From positions 2,976,001 through 3,040,000 of the forward strand of contig NZ_LT607412.1 of the NCBI RefSeq assembly GCF_900091455.1: a stretch of DNA of 64,000 nt. Direction: 5' to 3'. This DNA is from Micromonospora coriariae (GTDB lineage Bacteria > Actinomycetota > Actinomycetes > Mycobacteriales > Micromonosporaceae). The position numbers were made by a program, and so were the translations under genes. The notes beneath the pieces are model-generated. The model was not told the DNA's origin. It ran no database searches and saw only the letters and a list, made by a program, of their open reading frames with translations. Position 1 is the first letter of the stretch. Each line of letters starts with the position of its first letter. Below are positions 54,113 to 61,720 of the stretch, piece after piece.

Positions 54113-56674
54113 TCACCTGGCCTCGTCGGCGAACGGCACCAGGACCGTGCCCCGCTCGTCCGGCCCGTCCCAGAGCACCGCCCGGTCGGGACGGGCCCGC
54201 CACTCCACCGGCCGACCGAAGACCGCGGCGAGCTGCGCCGCCGGCACGTCGAGCACAGCCACGGCCGCGAGCTTGTCCACCTCGCCGTCCGGCTCCAGCA
54301 ACGCGGCGAACGGCGGCACGGCCCGCCACCAGCCCAGCAGATGCCGGCCCGACGGCGGCCCGTCCCGCAGCAGCGCGCGCAGCCGGTCCACCGGCAGCTC
54401 GCGGGGGCCCGGCCGGTCCAGGCCGAAGACGACCAGGTAGGTCGGCAGCTCGGCGTCCGCGTCCGCGAGCAGCGTCGGCAGGTCCACCATGGTCGCCGAA
54501 TGGCGGACGGCCAGCTCGGCAGTCAACGCCTCGGCCAGTGGCCGGGAACCCGGGTCCGGAGCTGCCACCAGGAACCGGGCGGTACCCGGTGCGTGGTGGT
54601 CCGCCGTGCTCCGCGCCGCCGTCGCCACCAGCCCGCCCGCAGCCGGGCCGGATCCCAGCACCGCGAGGTTGCGCCCCGCCGCCGGCCCGAGCGGTACGGC
54701 GACCGTCGAGCGGGCCACGTCCACCGCCCTGCCGAGCAGAGCCGCAGGCCCGTGCGCCTGGCCGGCCAAGGCCGCCCGGTGTCGCGGGTCGTTGCCGAGC
54801 AACGGACGGGCGTACCCGGCGAACACCACCGGCGGCACCGACCCGGCCGGCCGTGCCGTCCACAGCTCGTGCCGCAGCCGATCCACCACCTCCGGGTGGT
54901 CCTGCGGATCGGGGTGGCGGATCAACCGTTCGTGACCTCGGATAGCGCCCCGGGGGCCGCCGAGCCCGCCTGCGGTGTTCACCACCGCGCTGCCCACCGG
55001 CAGGCCGGCGGCCGAGTCGTTTGTCGGTTCCAGCACCGGACCGCCGCCCGGCAGCGCCACCCGCACCGGGAACTGGCCGAGCACCGAATCCCGGTGCCCG
55101 GTGTCCGCCCGGCCGCTGAGGCCCAGCTCGCCCGCGCCGGCCAGCACCAGGTGTACGCCGTACGCCCGGCCGGCGCGGGCCAGCCCGTCCAGCTGGGCCG
55201 CCACCTCCGCGGCCAGCCGGTCCCGCTCGGCGAAGATCAGCGGCAGATTGTCCAGTACGCACACGATCCGGGGCAGCGCTCGGTGCTGGCGCAGCTCCGC
55301 GAAGCGTTGCCCACCGGCGCGCCCGCCGGCCTCGGCCCGGCGCTGCACCTCGACCGTCAACTGATCCAGCAGGTCGCGGACGTACTCCCGATCGGCGGCC
55401 ATCGCCGCCGCCCGCACCTGCGGAATCCAGGACCGGTCCCGCTCGGTCTGGAGGAACTCCACGAAGGACTCGCCGTCGCCCAGATCCACCAGGTAGAGCG
55501 ACAGCTCGTCCGGGCCGTACCGGGCGGCGAGGCCGAGCAGCGCCGTGGTCAGGAACGCCGAGCGACCCGCACCGGACCGGCCACTGACCAGCCAGTGCGG
55601 GGTCAGCTCGGTGAAGCCCAGCGGGACCGGGCGGCCCCCGGCGTCACCGACCGTGGTGGTCAACCCGTCCACCGAATCCGACTCCCACAGCCCCGCACCC
55701 GTCGCCGGCAGCAGATCTGCCAGGGCCAACCGGGAACCCGCCTCCACCTGCGCGGCGAGCCGCCGGCAGACCGCGTCGACCAGATCGGCCGGCGGGTCCG
55801 CCTCCACGAAGACCGGCGAGTTCAACCCGCCCGGCGGATCGGCGCCGGGGCTGGCGAAGGACGTCCCCGGCGGATCACCGAGCAGCGCGTACGCGTTGCG
55901 AAGCACCAGCGGGGTGGCGCGCGGCAGTGGCCCCCGGGCCGCGTACGGGCCGGCGGGCGGCCAGCCGGCCACCACCAGGTGCAGCCCGGCCGCCGGCCCC
56001 TGCTCGGCCAACGCCTCGATCCGTGCCAGGTCGGTCGGCCCGGTCAGCTCCGGCAGCGCGGCGACCACCAGCAGCAGCGTCCGGTCATGCCGGCGTCGCC
56101 CACTCGCCCCCGGCGTGACCCACTGCTCCGCCTCGGTCAACACCGCGCGCAGACCCGCCACATCCACCGCTGGCGGCGGCAACAAACCAGCATCAGCCAG
56201 CGCCCCGAACGGGGTGAGCACGCCCCCCGTGGCGTCCACCGCGCGCACCAGCAGGGCACCCGCCGGTGCCGCCGCCAGCGACCGCAGCAGCACAGCCCGA
56301 AGCAACCCGGCCACCCGCGGTTCCCGCGCGTCGGTGTCCACGCTCAGGTGCCCGGTGCCGACCAGCGGCACCAGCGCGGGAAAGCGGGCATCGTCCAGCG
56401 GCGCCGCGGTGCCGACCCGCACGAAGGGCGGCGGGCCGTCTCCGGCCGGCGAGTCCACGGTCAGCGAGTCCAGGGCGGCACCCGACCATCCCGGGGCCAG
56501 CCGCGCGGCCACCGCCCGCAGCCGGTCGGCCACCTCGTACTGGCGGCGCTGATCGGCAGGGGCCGGTCGGGTCTCGTCGAGAATGCCAGCCGCGGCGGTT
56601 GCGACGGCCGCAGCCCGCCGGTGCAGAGCTGCGGCGCGGTTCGTGCGTGCCTTCGGACCGGCCACCGCGTCCAC
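54113..56674 (-). CDS. FtsK/SpoIIIE-like protein with altered nucleotide sites
   Basis: This 853-residue protein has no membrane helices. Its centre resembles one FtsK domain: LTPHWLVSGRSGAGRSAFL, then LSLYLVDLGDG and a Walker B-like IVCVLDNLPLI. The invariant Walker A lysine is replaced by arginine (GRSGAGRS), and the Walker B lacks the glutamate. A second P-loop-like region (NLAVLGSGPAAGG) is also degenerate. Related domains occur as the inactive second and third modules of EccC. It may bind nucleotide without hydrolysis, or serve as an adaptor or coupling protein for the adjacent type IV-like cluster. The start is GTG 56674. Confidence 0.75.
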   Translation of the reverse strand: MDAVAGPKARTNRAAALHRRAAAVATAAAGILDETRPAPADQRRQYEVADRLRAVAARLAPGWSGAALDSLTVDSPAGDGPPPFVRVGTAAPLDDARFPALVPLVGTGHLSVDTDAREPRVAGLLRAVLLRSLAAAPAGALLVRAVDATGGVLTPFGALADAGLLPPPAVDVAGLRAVLTEAEQWVTPGASGRRRHDRTLLLVVAALPELTGPTDLARIEALAEQGPAAGLHLVVAGWPPAGPYAARGPLPRATPLVLRNAYALLGDPPGTSFASPGADPPGGLNSPVFVEADPPADLVDAVCRRLAAQVEAGSRLALADLLPATGAGLWESDSVDGLTTTVGDAGGRPVPLGFTELTPHWLVSGRSGAGRSAFLTTALLGLAARYGPDELSLYLVDLGDGESFVEFLQTERDRSWIPQVRAAAMAADREYVRDLLDQLTVEVQRRAEAGGRAGGQRFAELRQHRALPRIVCVLDNLPLIFAERDRLAAEVAAQLDGLARAGRAYGVHLVLAGAGELGLSGRADTGHRDSVLGQFPVRVALPGGGPVLEPTNDSAAGLPVGSAVVNTAGGLGGPRGAIRGHERLIRHPDPQDHPEVVDRLRHELWTARPAGSVPPVVFAGYARPLLGNDPRHRAALAGQAHGPAALLGRAVDVARSTVAVPLGPAAGRNLAVLGSGPAAGGLVATAARSTADHHAPGTARFLVAAPDPGSRPLAEALTAELAVRHSATMVDLPTLLADADAELPTYLVVFGLDRPGPRELPVDRLRALLRDGPPSGRHLLGWWRAVPPFAALLEPDGEVDKLAAVAVLDVPAAQLAAVFGRPVEWRARPDRAVLWDGPDERGTVLVPFADEAR

Positions 56675-56848
56675 CCCCTCTGCCCGAGGTTGGCAACCCC
56701 TCCCTGAGCAGAGACGGTATCCCAGCCGGGGCTCCTCCTCCGGGAGGTGCCGCGGCGGTGCGCCGGTGTTGTCGGGGATGTCACCGGTGGGGAGGGGTCC
56801 GTCACGATCCGCTGGATCTGAGGCATTGGCTCGGGAGCGTCCAGCCGT

Positions 56849-56854
56849 TAGCTT
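56849..56854 (+). promoter_or_regulatory. -10 box of the 56861 gene (leaderless)
   Basis: TAGCTT ends 6 nt before GTG 56861. Confidence 0.45.
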
Positions 56855-56860
56855 CAGGGG

Positions 56861-57427
56861 GTGGAATCAGTGCAGCCCCCCGCCGGTTCCCAGGTCTCCC
56901 GCGTACCGGCCCAGCGGACGCCGTCCGAGCAGCTGCCGCCGGCCCCGGCCGCGCCAGCGCCGCAGCGGCCCCGTCGCCGGGCGCGGACCGTGCTCACCGT
57001 GGTCGCCGGAGTGCTCGCCCTGCTCTGCCTGGGCGCGGTGGCCACCGCCTATGTGTTGTACGGCCGCGCGTCCACCCCGGACCGCAGCGCGCCCGACGTG
57101 GTCGTGGACAACTACCTGCGCGCGTTCCTCGTGGATCGCAACGATGCGAGGGCAGACGCGTTCACCTGTAAGGCTGGCGGCCAGCTGGAGCCGCTTCGTT
57201 TGCTGCGATCCGACCTAATCGAACGTGAAGAACGTTTTGACGTCACCATCTCGGTCAGTTGGGGGAGCCTTGCCGTGCAGAAACAGGGCGAGATCGCTGC
57301 CGTTCAAGTCACGTTGATCATTTCCGCGTTCGTCGACGGGATCAATCAGAGCGATCGACAGTCCTGGCAGTTCGACACCCGGCACGACGATGGTTGGCGG
57401 GTCTGCGGCGGCACACGAGCCGGCTGA
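56861..57427 (+). CDS. Pro-rich single-pass membrane protein, relative of the 7705-8514 product
   Basis: This 188-residue protein has a Pro/Ala/Gln-rich cytoplasmic tail, a membrane helix (VLTVVAGVLALLCLGAVATAYVL) and an exported domain beginning VVVDNYLRAFLVDRNDARADAF and ending DGWRVCGG. Those landmarks align with AVDEFLTAVYKDRDATKAA and GWWVCEV in the product of 7705-8514, so the two are probable paralogues of a small NTF2-like fold. Codon use in the second half is less GC-rich than in its neighbours. It is the only plus-strand gene in the secretion-like cluster. Confidence 0.75.
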   Translation: MESVQPPAGSQVSRVPAQRTPSEQLPPAPAAPAPQRPRRRARTVLTVVAGVLALLCLGAVATAYVLYGRASTPDRSAPDVVVDNYLRAFLVDRNDARADAFTCKAGGQLEPLRLLRSDLIEREERFDVTISVSWGSLAVQKQGEIAAVQVTLIISAFVDGINQSDRQSWQFDTRHDDGWRVCGGTRAG

Positions 57428-57430
57428 CCG

Positions 57431-58030
57431 TCACTCGATCCACAGCAGATGGACCGGCACCTCCAGAGTGGTGGGTGACTGGCCGCGCCAGGCCCAGCGG
57501 TACCACTCCACCTCGGGCGTGATCCGGACGCAGATGTCTCCCTCGGCACCCGAGTAGGTCTCGGTTACCGCCCGGAGGTCGCGGTGCTCCAGGCCGCCCT
57601 CGATGTGCACCACGCGGCGCCCGGTGACGGCATCCGCCTCGAAGACCGGCGTGGGGGACCGGTGGGCCGGGCCGTCCAGTGAGACCAGCCGGATCCCGCT
57701 GACCCGGCTGTCGGCCGGCTCGGGCCGGTCGCCGACCGCCTCCACCCAGACCCGATCGACCGGCACCAGCGGCGCGAACACCTCGACCTGGTCGGCCTCG
57801 GCCCGGTACCACTCGTGCTCGGGGATCACCGGCACATAGGTCCGGGCGCCCTGCACCACCCGGTCGTCCGCCCGCAGGTCGCCCCGCCAGCCCAGCCCCG
57901 GCAGCCCGACCAGCACGCGCCGCCCACGCAGCTCCACGCGCTCGGTGGCCGGCACGATCGCCAGCGGTCGGGGTGGCCGGGGCGCCCAGTCGGGCTGGTC
58001 CGCGAACGGGTCCGGCAGAGGTCCGGTCAT
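57431..58030 (-). CDS. Protein with two copies of an ExEWYR-type domain, 199 aa
   Basis: No known family was recognised. Two halves of about 85 residues repeat the same pattern: VPVIPEHEWYRAEADQ then FAPLVPVDRVWVE in the first, and VRITPEVEWYRWAWRG then LEVPVHLLWIE in the second. This is a tandem duplication of a beta-rich domain. There is no signal peptide or membrane helix. ATG 58030 lies 13 nt after the wall-hydrolase gene, so it is part of that operon. Confidence 0.75.
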   Translation of the reverse strand: MTGPLPDPFADQPDWAPRPPRPLAIVPATERVELRGRRVLVGLPGLGWRGDLRADDRVVQGARTYVPVIPEHEWYRAEADQVEVFAPLVPVDRVWVEAVGDRPEPADSRVSGIRLVSLDGPAHRSPTPVFEADAVTGRRVVHIEGGLEHRDLRAVTETYSGAEGDICVRITPEVEWYRWAWRGQSPTTLEVPVHLLWIE

Positions 58031-58043
58031 GCCCGTCGTGGCC

Positions 58044-59213
58044 TCACTCCGCGCTACGCAGCGGGGCGCCCCGCTCGCGCATGAACGGTATCGGATCGAT
58101 GGCGCCACGGCTGGTGCGGTCGTTGCGCAGGTGGACCTCGAAGTGCAGGTGCGGGCCGGACGAGTTGCCGCTGCTGCCGACCTGCCCGATAACCTCGCCG
58201 GCCGGCACGATCTGATCGGGTGACACCCGGGGACGGACCACCATGTGGCAGTACCGGGTGATGTAACCCCCGGCATGCAGCAGGTCGACGAACCAGCCGC
58301 AGCCGCCCTTGCCGGGGTGCCCGTCCACGTCGCAGTCCTTTCGGCCGCGGTCGTCCGGGTCGCAGCGGGCGACCAGCACCCGGCCCGCGGCGGCGGCGCG
58401 TATCTCGGTGCCCTTGGCCGTCCCGATGTCGACCCCGTTGTGGCTGGGTCGGCTGCTGGTGCGGAAGCCGGAGCCGACCTCGCCCGGGATCGGAGCGGTC
58501 CAGCCGGAGGCGGCGATCTGGCCGCGCTCGGCCGCGTTGCACACCGCCTTGCCGTTGATCTCGATCGTGCGCGCCGCGCCGCCGGCCAGCGCGTCGACGA
58601 CCTGGCTGGCCAGCTCCTCGTGCTTGGCGTAGGCGTCCGGATAGGCGCTGACCTGGACCTGCTGCGCCACCACCGTCAGCGGCCGGCGCTGCCAGCTCCG
58701 CACCTTGACCAGCTTCTCGTAGAACTTGCGGGCGGTGTATGCGGGGGTCATCCGCTCGGTGACGCTGCCCCATCCCGGCCGCTGTTGGAACAGGCCCAGC
58801 GAGTCGTGGTCGGCGCCGACGCCCTCATGCGGCAGGGCCAGTGACGCCGGAACGCCACTGTTCGCCAGGTTGCGCAGTGCGGACTCCTGCATCGCGGTGG
58901 CCAGGGCGATCACCCAGCCCCGTGACGGCACCCCCAGGTCCTGGCCGACCTTGATGATGATGGCGGCGTTGCGGATCTGCGCATCGCCGTACTCGGTGAA
59001 CCGCGGCAGCTCGCCGGCGATGTCCACCGGGCGGATTGGGCCGCAGCCCCACCCGGCGAGGCTGTCCCCGTCCTCCGCATCGCCGCCGAGTCCACTGAGA
59101 AAGAACGCCGCCGTCCCCCCGGCGCAGCAGAGCAGGAGCAGCACCCCGGTGAGCACTGTGGCGATCACACCGACCCGTACCGGTCGGCGGAGGACGCGGC
59201 TGCCGGCGTTCAC
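58044..59213 (-). CDS. Lysozyme-fold + M23 endopeptidase, VirB1-like wall hydrolase
   Basis: This 389-residue exported protein has a signal-anchor (VGVIATVLTGVLLLLCCAGG) and a lysozyme-like domain (VIALATAMQESALRNLANSG with the catalytic-type Glu, then DSLGLFQQRPGWGS). A C-terminal M23 metalloendopeptidase carries zinc ligands in SHNGVDIG and HLHFEVH. The combination of a glycan-cleaving and a peptide-cleaving domain is typical of wall hydrolases that open peptidoglycan for Gram-positive conjugation machines. GTG 59213 overlaps the upstream gene by 4 nt. Confidence 0.9.
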   Translation of the reverse strand: MNAGSRVLRRPVRVGVIATVLTGVLLLLCCAGGTAAFFLSGLGGDAEDGDSLAGWGCGPIRPVDIAGELPRFTEYGDAQIRNAAIIIKVGQDLGVPSRGWVIALATAMQESALRNLANSGVPASLALPHEGVGADHDSLGLFQQRPGWGSVTERMTPAYTARKFYEKLVKVRSWQRRPLTVVAQQVQVSAYPDAYAKHEELASQVVDALAGGAARTIEINGKAVCNAAERGQIAASGWTAPIPGEVGSGFRTSSRPSHNGVDIGTAKGTEIRAAAAGRVLVARCDPDDRGRKDCDVDGHPGKGGCGWFVDLLHAGGYITRYCHMVVRPRVSPDQIVPAGEVIGQVGSSGNSSGPHLHFEVHLRNDRTSRGAIDPIPFMRERGAPLRSAE

Positions 59214-59764
59214 TGTCGCTCCCAATCCACCACGTCGACCAGCCAGCCGCCATCCGCCGCGAGCAACTCCAACCGCAGCCGGCCGGTGTCGAGGGGCAGT
59301 AGCACCTCGACGAACGTGTCGCTGCGCGACCGCACCGCCGGTGGCCCGGTCACCTCCTCGGCCGGGACCCCGCCGGGATCGACGCCGGTCAGCTTCTCGG
59401 TCAACGCCGCCGTGGACAACGGACGCAGGCCGGCCTGCCACTGTTCGGCAGTCATCCCCGGACGGCCGAGCCAGGCGCTGGTGAACTGGTCGGCGGTCTG
59501 TTCGGGCGTACGGTCGCCCGGCCGGGTCACCGGTGACGGTGGAGCCTCGGTGGAGATCGCACCATCGTCGCCGGCTGTCGGGTCCACGGTGGTGATCGGC
59601 CGATCCGGCCGCGTGCTCAACCCGTCCGCCGGGTCGGCCGGACCGGAGACCAGCCGGGCCGCCCCGAGCACCCCGAAGACGATCACCGCGATCACCAGCG
59701 CCACCCCCAGCCGGGATCGCAGAAGCCGCGTGAACAGGAACTCAAGAGCGCGTCGCATCGCCAT
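59210..59764 (-). CDS. Small single-pass protein, VirB8/TcpC-like candidate
   Basis: This 184-residue protein has a membrane helix (LGVALVIAVIVFGVLGAARLV), a linker, and an exported domain of about 100 residues with ADQFTSAWLGRPGMTAEQW, LRPLSTAALTEKLTGVD and the closing WLVDVVDWERQ. The W..gL.p.t...L pattern is like the NTF2-type domains of TcpC/VirB8 proteins that stabilise conjugation complexes; this is inference from pattern and position. ATG 59764 overlaps the upstream stop (TGATG), and its own stop overlaps the wall-hydrolase start. Confidence 0.6.
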   Translation of the reverse strand: MAMRRALEFLFTRLLRSRLGVALVIAVIVFGVLGAARLVSGPADPADGLSTRPDRPITTVDPTAGDDGAISTEAPPSPVTRPGDRTPEQTADQFTSAWLGRPGMTAEQWQAGLRPLSTAALTEKLTGVDPGGVPAEEVTGPPAVRSRSDTFVEVLLPLDTGRLRLELLAADGGWLVDVVDWERQ

Positions 59765-61719
59765 CACCGCGCCTCTGAGCGCACCCGCGGTCCGGTGCGG
59801 TCCGGCGCACGCTCGGCCGAGCCTGGTCGGTAGACCACGAACGCCGGGTTCTCGGCTGGCACGTCCGGCTCGGTCCAGGTCGCTGGCTGCCTGCGACGGG
59901 GTTGGGGTGCGACCGGCCGGCCGCGGCCACCGGACCCCTCGTGCGAAGCGTCGTCCGCGCGTTCCCGACCGTCCGGGCGCCCGGCGTCGGGACGCCGGCC
60001 GTCGACCGGGGCCGTCGGCGCCAGGACCGGGTCTTCCCGCCGCGCCTCCGGGCGCAGCGTGGTTTGCTCCGCAACGGGTGAGCGACGGCGGCCGCCCACC
60101 GGCTCGGCCGTGCCGCCCGGTTCCGCCACGTCCAGCCGCGCCGCGGTCCGCATGTCCCGGAAGAACCGACGGTGCCAGGAACCGGCCGAACTGACCGCCT
60201 CGCTGTTGTCCTTGCCGCCGAGTTGGGTGATGCGCCGGTAGGGCCGCAGCAGCAGCCAACCGACCACCCCGCAGAGCCAGACCAGCACCACCTGGAGCCA
60301 GCCCGGCAGGGTTGGCGTGCTCATGATCAGGTCAACCGCGAACAGGTAGATCGCTGCCCCGGTGCCGAAGATGGCGATGTTGAAGACCGCGGCCACCACG
60401 GCGTTCGCGAGCCGCCGCAGCCCGGCGCTCGCCGGACGGAGCAGACCGACGGTACCCAGGATCGGTGCGGCGATCACCGCCCACCGGAAGATGAGGAAGC
60501 CCAGCAGGACCAGCAATGACGCGGTCAGATCGAACATGGCGAACAGCACCGACGCCAGCACCGCGATGAACCCGGCACCCACCCGATCCATGTCCCGCAC
60601 ACCCTGGAGGTACTCGTACGCCTCCGGGTCCTCGTCCTGAATCTGTTGGGCAACTCGCGCCCACTGCTGCTGCTTGGCCTTGATCGTTGCCTCTCGGGTG
60701 GCCGGGTTGGCGCGCAGCTTCTCAGCCTCGTCCCAGGAGAGTGACTTGGCGTCGTAGAGCGCGGGGCCGTACTTCCGAGCGGTTTCACTGTCGGCCGAGC
60801 CGAGCACACCCCGTAGCCAGTTCCGGTAGAGCATTGCCTCAGTGGCGGTGTCACTGGCCCGCACGGCGGGCGGTCGCTTGTCGACACAGGCATCTGGATT
60901 GGGAACGGCACAACGGTCCGCCGGGGTGTCCCGGGCCGCGGGACCCACGGCGTCGTGCACCACGCCCAGTGTGGTGACCAACGTGCCGTCCGCGATGTTC
61001 GCCGATTTGACGGGCCAGGCGGCAAGCGCGGTCACCGCAACCATCACCAAGAGCGCCCAGCCTGCAGTGGTCATGGCGTTGCTCATGTCCGACTGGCGGG
61101 AGCGCCAGAGTAGGTACAGCCCCACGACGCAGAGCGTGACGATGCCGAAGACGCTGAACACCTTCTGATAGACGGCCTTGGTCGCCTGCTCAACCAGCGG
61201 ATCGGCCCAGCCCCACATCGAACGGGGGTCCCAGGCTCGCTCACGCAGTGCATTCGAGGCACCGACAATCGCGGTCGCGATCATGAACTCGCCGTTCGCC
61301 ACAGTGGTGGTGAACTTGTAGTCCGGATGCAGGACCGACGACGCGCATCCGCCCGGGATGTCGTACGTCGGATAGCTGTAGCCGGCGTAGCCGTAGTCGC
61401 TGTAGAGGCCCTTCGGCCCGAGCTGCTTGGCGGAGTCCGGCCGGCCGGCGAACCAGCCGGCGAGCCCCGAATCGGGCGTGCCCGGGGTCGGTGCGTTTCG
61501 GCAGGTGACCTCGTCCTCGCTGACCTCCTTGAGTTTCGCCACGCAGGCCCGGAAGTCGGCCTGCCACTCCGGGGTCGTGCAGAGGTCGGCGCGGGCCTGG
61601 GCGGCGGGCGGGGTGGCGGCAGCCGCCTCCGCACCGATCAGCGGCCAGGTGAGGGAGGCCCCGGCCAGTACGCCGAGGGCGAGCAGGAACGCCGCGATCC
61701 GCGCCCGGGCCCTCGCCAT
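59764..61719 (-). CDS. Polytopic membrane protein, VirB6/TrbL-like
   Basis: This 651-residue protein has a signal peptide (IAAFLLALGVLAGASLTWPL) and an exported region with paired cysteines (LCTTPEW, FRACVAKL, VTCRNAP). A central block of about six helices follows (for example VFSVFGIVTLCVVGLYLLW, WALLVMVAVTALAAWPV, WLQVVLVWLCGVVGWLLL). The last 120 or so residues are disordered and charged. Size and topology fit the VirB6/TrbL inner-membrane channel component of type IV secretion. ATG 61719 follows the upstream stop by 1 nt (TGACATG). Confidence 0.75.
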   Translation of the reverse strand: MARARARIAAFLLALGVLAGASLTWPLIGAEAAAATPPAAQARADLCTTPEWQADFRACVAKLKEVSEDEVTCRNAPTPGTPDSGLAGWFAGRPDSAKQLGPKGLYSDYGYAGYSYPTYDIPGGCASSVLHPDYKFTTTVANGEFMIATAIVGASNALRERAWDPRSMWGWADPLVEQATKAVYQKVFSVFGIVTLCVVGLYLLWRSRQSDMSNAMTTAGWALLVMVAVTALAAWPVKSANIADGTLVTTLGVVHDAVGPAARDTPADRCAVPNPDACVDKRPPAVRASDTATEAMLYRNWLRGVLGSADSETARKYGPALYDAKSLSWDEAEKLRANPATREATIKAKQQQWARVAQQIQDEDPEAYEYLQGVRDMDRVGAGFIAVLASVLFAMFDLTASLLVLLGFLIFRWAVIAAPILGTVGLLRPASAGLRRLANAVVAAVFNIAIFGTGAAIYLFAVDLIMSTPTLPGWLQVVLVWLCGVVGWLLLRPYRRITQLGGKDNSEAVSSAGSWHRRFFRDMRTAARLDVAEPGGTAEPVGGRRRSPVAEQTTLRPEARREDPVLAPTAPVDGRRPDAGRPDGRERADDASHEGSGGRGRPVAPQPRRRQPATWTEPDVPAENPAFVVYRPGSAERAPDRTGPRVRSEAR

Positions 61720-61720
61720 G

